A stretch of DNA of 64,000 nucleotides, taken from NCBI RefSeq assembly GCF_001854325.1, contig NZ_CP017754.1, forward strand, positions 620,001 through 684,000, read 5' to 3'. The translations under genes and the position numbers were made by a program. The notes under the pieces are model-generated. The model did no database searches and was not told where the DNA came from. It saw only the letters and a list, made by a program, of their open reading frames with translations. Shown here one piece after another: positions 40,031-49,709 of the stretch. The DNA is from Cupriavidus malaysiensis. Its GTDB lineage: Bacteria > Pseudomonadota > Gammaproteobacteria > Burkholderiales > Burkholderiaceae. Within the stretch, counting starts at the first letter, position 1. Each line of letters starts with the position of its first letter.

Positions 40031-40180
40031 CAAGCCCCAGAGCACCAAGTCACGAACGTCGAGCCCAATTCACATAGACCCCAACCAATCCCCCAAAAGA
40101 AAAATGCCGCCCAGCTCCCGCTGAACGGCATCGATCCGGCATCGGCCCCGCAACCCGCAGGGCCCCGGGGCAGGAAAAGA

Positions 40181-41128
40181 TCAGGCAGTCAGCCCGGTCG
40201 CTTCATCCGCCCTCACATGCACGTTCATGCACTGCACCGCCGCGCCGGCGGCACCCTTGCCCAGGTTGTCCAGGCGCGCCATCAGCACCACATGCTCCGG
40301 CGTGCCGAAGACGAACAGGTCGACCCGGTTGGTGTCATTGCAGCCCTGCACATCGAAGGCCCCGGCGTCGAGGTTGCTGTCGGCGTCGAACGGCAGCACG
40401 CGCACGAACTGCTCGCCTTCGTAGTGCTGGCGGTAGATCTCGACGATCTGCTCGGGCGAGACCTTGCGTGCCAGGCGGTCCGGGTAGACCGGCACGGTCA
40501 CGGCCAGGCCCTTGAGGAAGTTGCCGACCACCGGGGTGAATACCGGCGCCTGCGCCAGGCCGGTCTGCACGCGCATTTCGGGCAGGTGCTTGTGGGTCAG
40601 GCCCAGGGCGTAGGGACGCGGGCTGGTCAGCTTGGGGTTATCGCCGGCTTCGTACTCGGCGATCATCTTCTTGCCGCCGCCGCTGTAGCCGGTCAGCGAG
40701 AAGGCCGAGACCGGATAGTCGGCCTGCATCACGCCGGCTTCGACCAGCGGGCGCACCGCGGTGATGAAGGCGCTGGCGTGGCAGCCGGGCACGGCGATGC
40801 GCTTGCTCTGGCGCACCTTGTCACGCTGGCCGCGCGTCAGTTCGGGCAGGCCGTAGGCCCAGTCGTCGCTGGTGCGGAAGGCCGTGCTGGCGTCGATGAT
40901 GCAGGTGTCCGGGTTGGTCACCAGGGACACCGCCTCGCGCGAGGCCACGTCGGGCAGGCACAGGAAAGCGACGTCGGCGGCATTCAGGAAGCGCGCGCGT
41001 TCGGCCGGGTCCTTGCGCTTGTCCTCGGCGATGCGCAGCAGTTCCACGTCGGGACGACCGGAGAGATAGTCGAGCAGCCGGAGACCGGTGGTGCCTTCCT
41101 GACCATCGACGAACACTTTGAAAACCAT
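40181..41128 (-). CDS. argC: ArgC, N-acetyl-gamma-glutamyl-phosphate reductase (short type)
   Basis: A 315-residue reductase for the third step of arginine synthesis. [17 protein letters not shown] binds [12 protein letters not shown] near residue 117 holds the catalytic cysteine; HKHLPEM carries the conserved histidine. Length (315) marks the type 2 form. The ATG at 41128 sits beyond an unconserved extension. It is a single gene, convergent with the repeats and M48 gene. Confidence 0.94.
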   Translation of the reverse strand: MVFKVFVDGQEGTTGLRLLDYLSGRPDVELLRIAEDKRKDPAERARFLNAADVAFLCLPDVASREAVSLVTNPDTCIIDASTAFRTSDDWAYGLPELTRGQRDKVRQSKRIAVPGCHASAFITAVRPLVEAGVMQADYPVSAFSLTGYSGGGKKMIAEYEAGDNPKLTSPRPYALGLTHKHLPEMRVQTGLAQAPVFTPVVGNFLKGLAVTVPVYPDRLARKVSPEQIVEIYRQHYEGEQFVRVLPFDADSNLDAGAFDVQGCNDTNRVDLFVFGTPEHVVLMARLDNLGKGAAGAAVQCMNVHVRADEATGLTA

Positions 41129-41255
41129 GGCGGACTCACTGGGGTTGGACGTTGCGGACCCGCCGCGCAAGGCGGGGCCCTGCATTGTAGCGGGGTTGCT
41201 GACGCACTGCAGCATGCGATCGCCCGTGGCGGCGGGCGCCGCAGGCGCACGTGCC

Positions 41256-42032
41256 CTACAAGGCGAAATCGTAGTCGATCGACAGCGGTGCGTGGTCGCT
41301 GAACTTCTCGTCCTTGTAGATGGACGTGGCGCTTGCCGTCTCGGCGATCTTCTGCGTGGCCAGGTGGTAATCGATGCGCCACCCCACGTTCTTGGCATAG
41401 GCCTGGCCGCGGTTGCTCCACCACGTGTACTGCTCGGGGCGCGGGTCGAGGCGGCGGAACACGTCGACATAGCCGTGCGTGTCGAACAGTTCGCCGATCC
41501 AGGCGCGTTCCTCGGGCAGGAAGCCTGAGTTCTTCAGGTTGCCCTTCCAGTTCTTGATGTCGATTTCCTTGTGCGCGATGTTGACGTCTCCGCACAGCAC
41601 GATCTCGCGCCCGCTGGCCTTGAGCTGCAGCAGGTGGGGCAGGAAGGCTTCCATGAAGCGGAACTTGGCCAGCTGGCGCTCTTCCGAACTGGAACCCGAG
41701 GGCACATAGACGGAAATCACCGCCAGGTGCGGATACTGCACCTCGACGTAGCGGCCCTCGTTATCGAACTCGGTGTTGCCGAAGCCGGTGATGACGCGTT
41801 CCGGGCGGTGACGGGTGTAGAGGCCGACACCGCTGTAGCCCTTCTTCTCCGCATAGTGGAAGTAGCCGTGGTAGCCATGTGGCGCCAGGAACGCTTCGGT
41901 CATGTCGGCGGCCTGCGCCTTGAGTTCCTGTACGCAGACCATGTCGGCGTCCTGCTTGCCCATCCACTCGAAAAACCCCTTCTTGGAGGCGGAGCGGATG
42001 CCGTTGAGGTTGGCGCTGATAATCCGTAACAT
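41256..42032 (-). CDS. xthA: Exodeoxyribonuclease III
   Basis: A 258-residue AP endonuclease/3' exonuclease of base-excision repair. [14 protein letters not shown] with Asn, VCVQELKAQ (metal Glu), GDVNIAH and [15 protein letters not shown] (catalytic Asp-His) are all present. The start at 42032 is divergent from pyrE by 29 bases, so the two promoters must be nearly back to back or overlap. Confidence 0.95.
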   Translation of the reverse strand: MLRIISANLNGIRSASKKGFFEWMGKQDADMVCVQELKAQAADMTEAFLAPHGYHGYFHYAEKKGYSGVGLYTRHRPERVITGFGNTEFDNEGRYVEVQYPHLAVISVYVPSGSSSEERQLAKFRFMEAFLPHLLQLKASGREIVLCGDVNIAHKEIDIKNWKGNLKNSGFLPEERAWIGELFDTHGYVDVFRRLDPRPEQYTWWSNRGQAYAKNVGWRIDYHLATQKIAETASATSIYKDEKFSDHAPLSIDYDFAL

Positions 42033-42061
42033 CTCGGGAAATTTCGATATAGAGAGAAAAG

Positions 42062-42763
42062 ATGACGCAGCAGACTACGCCCTCCGCCACGCAGCCGGGG
42101 GAAGCGGCCGAACTCAGGCAGACCTTCATCCGCTTCGCGCTCGACGCAGGCGTGCTGTCCTTTGGCGAATTCGTCACCAAGGCCGGCCGCAAGTCGCCGT
42201 ATTTCTTCAATGCCGGCCTGTTCAACCAGGGCGGCATGCTGGGTCAGGTGGCGCAATTCTACGCGAAGACCCTGCTGGCCTCGGGCCTGGAGTTCGACGT
42301 GCTGTTCGGGCCGGCCTACAAGGGCATCACGCTGGCCTCGGCCACGGCGGTGGCGCTGGCCGGCATGGGCCGCGACGTGGGTTTCGCCTATAACCGCAAG
42401 GAAGCCAAGGACCATGGCGAGGGCGGCACCCTGGTGGGCGCCAAGCTGCGTGGCAAGGTGGTGATCATCGACGACGTGATCTCGGCCGGCACCTCGGTGC
42501 GCGAGTCGATGCAGATGATCCGTGCCGCCGGCGCCGAGCCGGCCGCGGTGCTGATCGCGCTGGACCGCATGGAGAAGAGCGGCACGGCCGACCAGGTCGG
42601 GACCCATTCGGCGGTGCAGGACGTGCAGCGCGAGTATGGTGTGCCGGTGATCTCGATCGCCAGCCTGGGCGACCTGCTGGCCTATCTCGACGCCTCCCAG
42701 GATCCGGCGCTGGGGGCCTCGCGCGAGGCCGTGGCCGCCTACCGCGCACGCTACGGCGTCTGA
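42062..42763 (+). CDS. pyrE: PyrE, orotate phosphoribosyltransferase
   Basis: A 233-residue type I phosphoribosyltransferase of pyrimidine synthesis. PRPP loop [16 protein letters not shown] near residue 138 is intact, and [15 protein letters not shown] is the flexible catalytic loop with Lys and His. It forms a divergent pair with exonuclease III, conserved in related genomes. A 26-base perfect palindrome (42797-42822) lies 33 bases after the stop but has no T run. Confidence 0.95.
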   Translation: MTQQTTPSATQPGEAAELRQTFIRFALDAGVLSFGEFVTKAGRKSPYFFNAGLFNQGGMLGQVAQFYAKTLLASGLEFDVLFGPAYKGITLASATAVALAGMGRDVGFAYNRKEAKDHGEGGTLVGAKLRGKVVIIDDVISAGTSVRESMQMIRAAGAEPAAVLIALDRMEKSGTADQVGTHSAVQDVQREYGVPVISIASLGDLLAYLDASQDPALGASREAVAAYRARYGV

Positions 42764-42796
42764 CGACGCGGCCGCGGGCTTGCCTCGCGGCGGCGT

Positions 42797-42822
42797 GGCG
42801 GCGGCCTGCGCAGGCCGCCGCC
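42797..42822. repeat. 26-base perfect palindrome after pyrE
   Basis: GGCGGCGGCCTGC and its exact complement GCAGGCCGCCGCC abut without loop. It may end pyrE transcription with Rho or mark the junction where the dehydrogenase remnant was truncated 18 bases later. Confidence 0.7.
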
Positions 42823-42840
42823 GCATGCAGCGTTCCGCGG

Positions 42841-43002
42841 GAGGAAGAGGTGGTGCGCCGCGTGATGCTGGGCGGTACCGTCGACGGCGTCTTCACCACG
42901 GTGGACGATGTCGCGCGCACGGCGCTGTTCCTGTGTGCCTTCCCGACCGCGGCGTTGACCGGGAAGTCCTTCATTGTCAGCCACGGCTGGTATATGCAGT
43001 AA
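42841..43002 (+). pseudogene. 3' remnant of a 3-hydroxybutyrate dehydrogenase-like SDR gene
   Basis: Fifty-three codons up to a TAA at 43000-43002 encode only the C-terminus of a short-chain dehydrogenase: [34 protein letters not shown], and [13 protein letters not shown], the typical end of bacterial D-3-hydroxybutyrate dehydrogenases. The Rossmann fold and the catalytic Ser/Tyr/Lys are gone, and no upstream frame continues it. Its stop abuts a patatin-like gene, the usual neighbour of hbdH in Ralstonia/Cupriavidus. Confidence 0.75.
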
Positions 43003-43074
43003 ATGAGGGCAAGCGTGGCCGGCCGCCCCGGGACGGCCGCCCGGGGTTTGAACGAGGCAGACGGAGGAACGGGC

Positions 43075-44418
43075 GTGGCAGGGAACGGGCAGGGTGGGGC
43101 GCGGCGCGCGCCGGCACGCCGCGGCAACGGTGCACAGGTGCCGGCCGCGGTGAAGAGGGCAAGGGCTGGAGCATCGGCCACAGCCGCCACAGCGGCCACA
43201 GCGGCCACAGCGCCGCGGCAGGCGCACGCGGCGCCGGCGGTCCCGCATGCCGCGAGCATCGAAGCACTGGCGCGCGCCTACCGCGTGCGGGCGCTGGTGC
43301 TGCAAGGCGGCGGGGCGCTGGGCTCCTACCAGGGCGGTGTCTACCAGGGCCTGGCGGAGCACGGTATCGAGCCGGACTGGGTCGCGGGCATCTCGATCGG
43401 CGCGCTCAATGCCGCCGTGATCGCCGGCAATGCGCCCCAGCGGCGCGTCGAACAGCTGCGCAGCTTCTGGGAGTACATCTGCGGGCAGCCCTGGCTGCCG
43501 AGCCTCCCGCACGGCTGGATGGACTGGGACGCGGTCGACTGGCCGGATCCGCTGCGCTTGTGGTACGACGGCTGGCATGCCATGCGCGCGGTGCTGGAGG
43601 GTCAGCGCGGCTTCTTCGTGCCGCGTTCGCTGCCCAAGCTGCTGTCAGGCCATGTGCCGACCGGGCAGGCCAGCTTCTACGACACCTCGGCGCTGCGCGC
43701 CACGCTGGAGCGTTTCGCCGATTTCGACCGCATCAACGACCACCGCGCGATGCGCGTTTCGCTCGGCGCGGTCAATGTGCACACCGGCAACTTCGCCTAC
43801 TTCGACAACACGCGCGAGACGCTGCGGCCCGAACACTTCATGGCCTCGGGCGCGCTGCCGCCGGGCTTTCCTGCGGTGGAGGTCGACGGTGAGTACTACT
43901 GGGACGGCGGTCTCGTCTCCAATACGCCCTTGGCCGAGGTGCTGAGCGCGCAGCCGCGGCGCGATGCGCTGATCTTCCAGGTCGACCTGTGGAGCGCGCG
44001 CGGGCACCTGCCGCACAACCTGATGGAAGTGGCGGAGCGGCAGAAGGATATCCAGTATTCGAGCCGCACGCGCGCGGTGACCGATGCCCTGTGCGAGCAG
44101 CAGAACCTGCGCCGCCTGCTCAGCGAGGTGCTGGAGCTGGTGCCGCCGGCCGGGCGCGAGGACCCCTGGTACAAGCGCGCGCTCGAGCACGCCTGCACGG
44201 CGCGGCGCAACGTGGTCCACCTGATCTACCGCGACAAGAGCTTCGAGGGCAATGCCAAGGACTACCAGTTCGGCCGGCTGGCGATGGAGGAACACTGGGA
44301 AAGCGGTCTGGCCGATATCCGCCAGACCCTGCAGCATCCGGAATGGCTGGCCATGCCCAGTGCCGAGCATCCCTTCGTGACCCACGACGTGCACCGGGAC
44401 CGGGGCCACGGCGAGTAG
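43075..44418 (+). CDS. Patatin-like phospholipase with DUF3734-type C-terminus
   Basis: A 447-residue patatin-family lipid acyl hydrolase. Oxyanion GGGALGSYQGG and nucleophile GISIGALNAA with Ser give the dyad, completed by the Asp in DGGLVSNTPL. The C-terminal 140 residues (RDALIFQVDLWSARGHLPHN and on) match DUF3734. In related species it neighbours 3-hydroxybutyrate dehydrogenase and is tied to polyhydroxybutyrate use, though this is inference. The GTG at 43075 has GGAGGA six bases upstream; an ATG at 43003 lacks one. The first 60 residues are Ala/Arg-rich with a nine-base repeat. Confidence 0.85.
   Translation: MAGNGQGGARRAPARRGNGAQVPAAVKRARAGASATAATAATAATAPRQAHAAPAVPHAASIEALARAYRVRALVLQGGGALGSYQGGVYQGLAEHGIEPDWVAGISIGALNAAVIAGNAPQRRVEQLRSFWEYICGQPWLPSLPHGWMDWDAVDWPDPLRLWYDGWHAMRAVLEGQRGFFVPRSLPKLLSGHVPTGQASFYDTSALRATLERFADFDRINDHRAMRVSLGAVNVHTGNFAYFDNTRETLRPEHFMASGALPPGFPAVEVDGEYYWDGGLVSNTPLAEVLSAQPRRDALIFQVDLWSARGHLPHNLMEVAERQKDIQYSSRTRAVTDALCEQQNLRRLLSEVLELVPPAGREDPWYKRALEHACTARRNVVHLIYRDKSFEGNAKDYQFGRLAMEEHWESGLADIRQTLQHPEWLAMPSAEHPFVTHDVHRDRGHGE
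43177..43212 (+). repeat. Four-copy nine-base repeat in the patatin gene
   Basis: GCCACAGCC once and GCCACAGCG three times, in frame, coding for Ala-Thr-Ala units in the disordered N-terminus. Copy-number change would keep the frame. Confidence 0.9.
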
Positions 44419-44443
44419 CGGGTACAGTGGGCCGGGTGCGGCG

Positions 44444-44470
44444 TTCAGTCGACCTTCAGTCGACCTTCAG
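44444..44470. repeat. 11-base tandem duplication over the stop codon of ppk2
   Basis: TTCAGTCGACC occurs twice (44444-44454, 44455-44465) plus TTCAG. The ppk2 stop codon (44456-44458, minus strand) is in the second copy; the other copy lies just beyond it. Confidence 0.9.
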
Positions 44471-45265
44471 GCCCGCGAGTTCCGGCTTGGCGGGCGGATA
44501 GGCCGGCTTCATGGCGCTGAACACGGCGAACAGGATCTCGGCGACCATCAGGTTGCGGTGCGTCTTCGAGTCCGCCGGCACCACGTACCAGGGTGTCTCG
44601 GGCGTGCTGGTGGCCGCGATGGCGTCCTCGTAGGCCGCCATGTACTCCTTCCAGTACTTGCGCTCGGCCAGGTCGGTGGTGTCGAATTTCCAGTGCTTCT
44701 CGGGATCGGCCAGGCGCGCCTCCAGGCGCGCTTTCTGCTCTTCCTTGGAAATGTGCAGGAAGCACTTGACGACGGTGGTGCCGGTCTCGGTCAGCATTCT
44801 CTCGAAGTCGCGCAGCTGCCGGTAGCGGCGCTCGCATTCGGCCTTGTCGATCCAGCCGTGCACGCGCGTGATCAGCACGTCTTCGTAATGGCTGCGGTTG
44901 AAGACCACGATTTCGCCGCGCCGCGGCACCTGGGCATGGACGCGCCACAGGTAGTCGTGCGCCAGCTCTTCCGGCGTGGGCGACTTGAAGGCGACCACGC
45001 GGATGCCGAGCGGGTCGAAGGTGCGGAACACGCTGCGCACCGTGCCGTCCTTGCCGGCGGTGTCCATGCCTTGCAGCACGACCAGCAGCTTGCGCTGGTG
45101 TTCGGCATAGAACACATCCTGCATGGCGTCGAGTTTCTCGCAGATATCGTCCAGGCGCGCCAGGTCGGCGGCCTTGTCGCCGCTCGAGATGGGCTTGGCG
45201 CCGGCGGCGAACTCGGCAAGACGGAAGTCCTTGCCATGGGTGATGCGGAAATTCTCCAGCGTCAT
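44456..45265 (-). CDS. ppk2: Polyphosphate kinase 2 family protein
   Basis: A 269-residue single-domain PPK2. Walker A GMDTAGKDGTVR is near residue 65, the lid and Walker B region is RRGEIVVFNRSHYEDVL, and HWKFDTTDLAERKYW closes the domain. Single-domain PPK2 enzymes phosphorylate AMP or ADP (or GDP) from polyphosphate; the short one-domain length and GTVRSVF suggest the class that uses both AMP and ADP. The ATG at 45265 begins MTLENFRITHGKDF. It follows dapF by 64 bases on the same strand, so may share its transcript. Confidence 0.9.
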   Translation of the reverse strand: MTLENFRITHGKDFRLAEFAAGAKPISSGDKAADLARLDDICEKLDAMQDVFYAEHQRKLLVVLQGMDTAGKDGTVRSVFRTFDPLGIRVVAFKSPTPEELAHDYLWRVHAQVPRRGEIVVFNRSHYEDVLITRVHGWIDKAECERRYRQLRDFERMLTETGTTVVKCFLHISKEEQKARLEARLADPEKHWKFDTTDLAERKYWKEYMAAYEDAIAATSTPETPWYVVPADSKTHRNLMVAEILFAVFSAMKPAYPPAKPELAGLKVD

Positions 45266-45329
45266 CGTGCGCTCCAAGGGCGCGCCCCGCTTGCCGCCAA
45301 GTGGCGAAAGGGGCGCCAAGCCCCCATGA

Positions 45330-46196
45330 TCAGACCGGCAGCCGGTCGAGGTCAATGCTGCCTTCGAATACCGTCGTGGCGGGGCCGGTCATCAGTACCG
45401 GGCTGGCGCCGCCGGCCCAGGCGATGGTGAGGTCGCCGCCGTGCGTATGCACCTTGACCGGCGAGTCGAGCAGGCCGCGCCGGATGCCGGCCACCACCGC
45501 CGCGCAGGCGCCGGTGCCGCAGGCCAGCGTTTCGCCAGCGCCGCGCTCGAACACGCGCAGCCGCACCGTGCCGCGCTCGACGATCTCCATGAAGCCCGCG
45601 TTGACGCGCTGCGGAAAGCTGGCGTGGTGCTCGATCAGCGGGCCATCCTGCAGGACCGGGAAGTGCTCCACGTCGTCCACCACCTGCACTGCGTGCGGGT
45701 TGCCCATCGACACCGGCGTGATCCATGCGGTACGGCCGTTGACCTCGAGCCCGTACTGGGTGTCCTCGCCTTCGCTGCGCTGCGGCAGGCCGGCCGGAAC
45801 AAAGGGGACCTGCGCGGGTTCCAGCTCGGGCGCGCCCATGTCGACCGTGACCTGTCCGTCGTCCTGCAGGGTCAGCGTGATCAGCCCTTTCATCACCTGG
45901 ACGCGCACCGAGCGCTTGTCGGTCATGCCGCGGTCGGACACGAAGCGCACGAAGCAGCGCGCGCCGTTGCCGCAGTGCTCGACCTCGCCGCCGTCGGCGT
46001 TGAAGATGCGGTAGCGGAAATCGGCGTCATCGCGCGTGGCGGGCTCGACCACCAGCATCTGGTCGGCGCCCACGCCGAAATGACGGTCGGCGAGCGCGCG
46101 CCACTGGGCCGGGCTCAGGTCGATCTTCTGGTGGATGCCGTCCAGCACGACGAAGTCGTTGCCGGCACCCTGCATCTTGGTGAACTGGAGTTTCAT
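45330..46196 (-). CDS. dapF: DapF, diaminopimelate epimerase
   Basis: A 288-residue cofactor-free epimerase making meso-DAP for lysine and peptidoglycan. Both catalytic cysteines are present: HCGNGARC near residue 80 and LACGTGACA near 230. It starts [18 protein letters not shown], the family N-terminus. The start at 46196 was chosen; the longer frame runs into the upstream acyltransferase end. It lies 55 bases after that gene, likely one operon with the two acyltransferases. Confidence 0.96.
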   Translation of the reverse strand: MKLQFTKMQGAGNDFVVLDGIHQKIDLSPAQWRALADRHFGVGADQMLVVEPATRDDADFRYRIFNADGGEVEHCGNGARCFVRFVSDRGMTDKRSVRVQVMKGLITLTLQDDGQVTVDMGAPELEPAQVPFVPAGLPQRSEGEDTQYGLEVNGRTAWITPVSMGNPHAVQVVDDVEHFPVLQDGPLIEHHASFPQRVNAGFMEIVERGTVRLRVFERGAGETLACGTGACAAVVAGIRRGLLDSPVKVHTHGGDLTIAWAGGASPVLMTGPATTVFEGSIDLDRLPV

Positions 46197-46251
46197 GTCA
46201 GCGATTGTAGCCCGCGCCCGCCGGCACCGCCGGCGCGGCCGCGGGCCGGTC

Positions 46252-47145
46252 TCAGTAAACTTCCGGCTCGCCCGGAGGACGGTGCTTGAAACGCTTGTGC
46301 ACCCAGTAGTATTCGGCGATGCGGGGGCGGATGCAGTCTTCGAAGAAGGCATTCATGCGCCGCGTGTCCTCGCTGACGTTCTCGCCCGGATAGCCGTCCC
46401 AGGGCGGGAGGATATGCAGCACATAGCCGCCGTAGTCGGGCAGCATCTCGGTATAGATCGGCACGACCTTGGCGCCGGTCAGCCGCGCCAGGCGCGCCAC
46501 CGAGGTCAGGGTCAGCGCGGGCACGCCGAAGAACGGCACGAACTCCGAATCGCGTTCGCCGAAGTCCATGTCGGCGATCAGCTGCAGCGCCTCGCCCTTC
46601 TTCAGGCAGCGCAGGATATCGCGCGCGCTGTCGCTGCGCGAGATCATATTGGCGCCGAAGCGGCCGCGCGCCTCCTTGAGAAAGGCGTCGAACAGGCGGT
46701 TCTTCTGCTGGGTGTAGAGCGAGGCGCCCGAGCGGCCCACGTGGTCGCGCAGGTGGATGGTCAGGCGGATGGCGCCCGCTTCCACGCCCGACAGGTGCAT
46801 GGTGACGAGGATGTGCGGCGTGCCGTCCAGCGCCACCAGGTCGGCCTGGTCATCGATCTGCACCCAGCGGCGCATCTGTTTCTCGCTGCCGGTCCAGAAG
46901 ATGCCGCGCTCGGCAAAGCTGCGGAAGACCTGGCGGAAGGTCTGGCGCGACAGCGCCTGGATCTCCGCCTCGCTCTTGTCGGGAAAGCACAGCCGCAGAT
47001 TGGTCTCGACCACGCGGCGGCGGCTGCTCGGCACGCAGTGCAGCAGGCTGCCGAGCGCTTCGCCGAAGCGCGCGACGAGCGGATAGGGCAGCTTGCCCAG
47101 CACGCTCAGCAGGCCGATGCCGAGCCGGGTCAGGACGCGGCTCAT
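46252..47145 (-). CDS. LpxL/HtrB-type lipid A acyltransferase
   Basis: A 297-residue membrane-associated acyltransferase. A short hydrophobic start ([20 protein letters not shown]) is followed by the HX4E catalytic pattern in [13 protein letters not shown] and by [18 protein letters not shown], a family signature. It adds a secondary acyl chain to the Kdo-lipid A precursor. Its ATG at 47145 overlaps the stop of the next acyltransferase (ATGA), so the two are coupled and probably act in succession. Confidence 0.88.
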   Translation of the reverse strand: MSRVLTRLGIGLLSVLGKLPYPLVARFGEALGSLLHCVPSSRRRVVETNLRLCFPDKSEAEIQALSRQTFRQVFRSFAERGIFWTGSEKQMRRWVQIDDQADLVALDGTPHILVTMHLSGVEAGAIRLTIHLRDHVGRSGASLYTQQKNRLFDAFLKEARGRFGANMISRSDSARDILRCLKKGEALQLIADMDFGERDSEFVPFFGVPALTLTSVARLARLTGAKVVPIYTEMLPDYGGYVLHILPPWDGYPGENVSEDTRRMNAFFEDCIRPRIAEYYWVHKRFKHRPPGEPEVY

Positions 47146-48017
47146 GGGGTGCTCGGGTCGGTGGCGGCCTGCGGCGGCAGGCTGGCGCCCGCCGGATGCT
47201 TGTAGCGGTTGTAGCCCCACAGGTACTGGGTCGGCGCGTCGGCCACCAGCGATTCCACGGTGCGGTTGATGACGGCGGCGGCGGCCGACGGGTCGTCGGG
47301 CAGCATGCCGTCGATCACGCGCAGGTGGGCGCGGTAGCCGCCGCCATGCGGCAGGCGCTCGGCGAACACCATCACGATCGGCGCGCCGGTGAGCTGCTGC
47401 AGGCGCTGTACCAGGCTCATGGTGTAGGCAGGCTTGCCGAAGAAGGGCGCCCAGGCGCCCTCGCCGGCGCTCGGTACCTGGTCGGGCAGGATGCCGACTG
47501 CCTGGCCGCGCTTGAGTGCCTTGACCAGCATGCGCACGCCGCGCGGGGTGGCCGGCGCCATGGCGATGTTGTCGCGCCCGCGCATGCGTTCGACGAAGTC
47601 GCGCAGCCAGGGCTGGTGCGGCGGCTTGAACAGGCAGGTTACGGGACGGCGCAGCGCGTAGGATTGCGGCAGCACTTCGAAGCAGCCCAGGTGGGGCGTC
47701 AGGATGATCAGTCCCTTGCCGTGCGCATCCTGCAGCCTGTCCAGCTCGGGCCAGACGCGGTCGTTGAAATCATAGAGCTTCGCCTTGAGGGTCTTGCGGC
47801 TCCAGAAGTAGGGCATCTCCAGCATCATGCGGCCCGTCGAGCGCGCGGCATCGGCCAGCATGGCATCGGTGGCGGCCGGGAAGGCCAGGCGGAAGTTCTC
47901 GTCGAGCCGGGTGGCATAGCGGCCGGGCAGGCGCGCTGCCAGCAGGCCGAGGATGCCGCCGGCGGCATGCAGCCAGCGCAGCGGCAGCCGGGAGATCAGC
48001 CAGAACAGGAAAGTCAT
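47142..48017 (-). CDS. Second LpxL/MsbB-type lipid A acyltransferase
   Basis: A 291-residue paralogue of the next gene. The catalytic HX4E is in ILTPHLGCFEVLPQ, with GILPDQVPSAGEGAWAPFFG as the later signature. Having two different acyltransferases in tandem suggests the two secondary acylations (LpxL then LpxM-like) of lipid A. It is the first gene of the acyltransferase-dapF-ppk2 run and divergent from metK; the start is 127 bases from the metK riboswitch. Confidence 0.88.
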   Translation of the reverse strand: MTFLFWLISRLPLRWLHAAGGILGLLAARLPGRYATRLDENFRLAFPAATDAMLADAARSTGRMMLEMPYFWSRKTLKAKLYDFNDRVWPELDRLQDAHGKGLIILTPHLGCFEVLPQSYALRRPVTCLFKPPHQPWLRDFVERMRGRDNIAMAPATPRGVRMLVKALKRGQAVGILPDQVPSAGEGAWAPFFGKPAYTMSLVQRLQQLTGAPIVMVFAERLPHGGGYRAHLRVIDGMLPDDPSAAAAVINRTVESLVADAPTQYLWGYNRYKHPAGASLPPQAATDPSTP

Positions 48018-48132
48018 CGTTTCGGTAGGCCGGGTAGGTCGGTCTCGCCGCCGCGCTTGCCGCGGGCTGCGCAGGGCGGCGTGGCGGCCGCCGCGCCGGC
48101 GAGGGCACGGTGCAAGGCAGCAAACAGGCGCG

Positions 48133-48138
48133 TATAAT
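48133..48138 (+). promoter_or_regulatory. -10 box of metK
   Basis: A perfect TATAAT seven bases before the first aptamer base at 48145, the same layout as metX. The hexamer 17 bases upstream, GTGCAA, is a weak -35. Confidence 0.65.
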
Positions 48139-48144
48139 AGCGCG

Positions 48145-48222
48145 TATCGCCGAGTTAACTGACAACTTGCGGGGCGATGCCGCTCTACCCGGGCGGAATG
48201 TAAATACCGCTAAAGCGTCGCC
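48145..48222 (+). promoter_or_regulatory. SAM-II-like riboswitch upstream of metK
   Basis: ATCGCCGAGTTAACTGACAA and CTTGCGGGGCGAT form P1 and its loop; GGAATGTAAATACCGCTAAAG (48195-48215, 21 bases) is the pseudoknot strand, ending in CGCTAAAG as in the metX leader. A small hairpin lies between. The element ends about 50 bases before the metK GTG. Layout agrees with the metX aptamer part for part, which supports both calls. High SAM would lower SAM synthase, a direct feedback loop. Confidence 0.8.
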
Positions 48223-48272
48223 GCTGGAGCTGACCAGGCTGGCACGCAATAGCCAACCTGGAGAATAAGTTC

Positions 48273-49436
48273 GTGGCAAACGACTTCCTGTTCACTTCGG
48301 AATCCGTTTCCGAAGGCCATCCCGACAAGGTCGCCGACCAGATTTCCGACGCCATCCTGGACGCCATCCTGTCCCAGGACAAATATGCGCGCGTCGCCGC
48401 CGAGACCCTCTGCAACACCGGACTGGTGGTGCTGGCCGGCGAGATCACGACGACCGCCAACGTCGACTACATCCAGGTCGCACGCGATACGATCAAGCGC
48501 ATCGGTTACGACAACACCGACTACGGCATCGACTACAAGGGCTGTGCAGTGCTGGTCGCCTACGACAAGCAGTCGCCTGACATCGCCCAGGGCGTCGACC
48601 GCGCCTCGGACGACTACCTGAACCAGGGTGCCGGCGACCAGGGCCTGATGTTCGGCTACGCCTGCGACGAAACCCCGGAACTGATGCCGTTCCCGATCTA
48701 CTACGCGCACCGCCTGGTCGAGCGCCAGTCGCTGCTGCGCCGTGACGGCCGCCTGCCCTGGCTGCGCCCGGATGCCAAGTCGCAGGTGACCGTGCGTTAT
48801 GTGGACGGCAAGCCGCACAGTGTCGATACCGTCGTGCTGTCGACCCAGCACTCGCCCGAGATCAGCCAGGCCCAGATCCGCGAGGCGGTGATCGAGGAGA
48901 TCATCAAGCCGGTGCTGCCGGCCGAGATGCTGAAGGAAACCAAGTACCTGGTGAACCCGACCGGCCGCTTCGTCATCGGCGGCCCGCAGGGCGACTGCGG
49001 CCTGACCGGCCGCAAGATCATCGTCGACACCTATGGCGGCGCCTCGCCGCACGGCGGCGGTGCCTTCTCCGGCAAGGATCCGTCCAAGGTCGACCGCTCG
49101 GCCGCCTACGCCGCCCGCTACGTCGCCAAGAACGTGGTGGCCGCAGGCCTGGCGCGCCAGTGCCAGGTGCAGGTCAGCTACGCCATCGGCGTGGCGCGTC
49201 CGATCAATATCACGGTCTACACGGAAGGCACGGGCAAGATTTCGGACGAGAAGATCGCCGAACTGGTGCAGGAGCATTTCGACCTGCGTCCGAAGGGCAT
49301 CGTGCAGATGCTGGACCTGCTGCGCCCGATCTATGAGAAGACCGCCGCCTACGGCCACTTCGGCCGCGAGGAGCCGGAGTTCTCGTGGGAAGCCACCGAC
49401 AAGGCCGCCGCGCTGCGCGCCGCCGCCGGCCTCTGA
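48273..49436 (+). CDS. metK: MetK, S-adenosylmethionine synthase
   Basis: A 387-residue enzyme making SAM from ATP and methionine. [21 protein letters not shown] at the N-terminus (21 residues, of which GHPDK binds ATP), [12 protein letters not shown] and [16 protein letters not shown] are all present. Starts with GTG at 48273 after GGAGAA. Controlled by a SAM-II-like leader. Next gene on the strand follows after 273 bases and a terminator. Confidence 0.97.
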   Translation: MANDFLFTSESVSEGHPDKVADQISDAILDAILSQDKYARVAAETLCNTGLVVLAGEITTTANVDYIQVARDTIKRIGYDNTDYGIDYKGCAVLVAYDKQSPDIAQGVDRASDDYLNQGAGDQGLMFGYACDETPELMPFPIYYAHRLVERQSLLRRDGRLPWLRPDAKSQVTVRYVDGKPHSVDTVVLSTQHSPEISQAQIREAVIEEIIKPVLPAEMLKETKYLVNPTGRFVIGGPQGDCGLTGRKIIVDTYGGASPHGGGAFSGKDPSKVDRSAAYAARYVAKNVVAAGLARQCQVQVSYAIGVARPINITVYTEGTGKISDEKIAELVQEHFDLRPKGIVQMLDLLRPIYEKTAAYGHFGREEPEFSWEATDKAAALRAAAGL

Positions 49437-49501
49437 GCCGCTGACGGCCTGGCCGGGACTGCTCCGGCCTGACGCCATCAGGCGCGATCAGACGTCACCC
49501 G

Positions 49502-49530
49502 ACGCCGCCCCCGGGGCGGCGTTTTCGTTT
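49502..49530 (+). terminator. Rho-independent terminator of metK
   Basis: A GC-rich stem ACGCCGCCC / GGGCGGCGT (49502-49522) is followed by TTTTCGTTT. It lies 65 bases after the metK stop. Confidence 0.85.
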
Positions 49531-49709
49531 CAGCCGCGGGCGGCCGGGACGCCGGCGCCCCTCTTGTCCGAGGTCAAGCGGCGCACGCGGCGCCGGCGCC
49601 GCTCCGGATAGGGCGGGGTAGAATGCCGCCATCGCGTGGCCGGGCCGCGCCGCCGCGCGCGCGGTGGTTGCCGTGCCCACTGCCGGCCGCCAGCCCATCA
49701 AGGATTGCC

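Noticed and set aside
42850..43002. A short functional gene from GTG at 42850 (dehydrogenase C-terminus)
   Set aside because: A ribosome-like site exists, but the product would lack the whole cofactor and catalytic part of the family.
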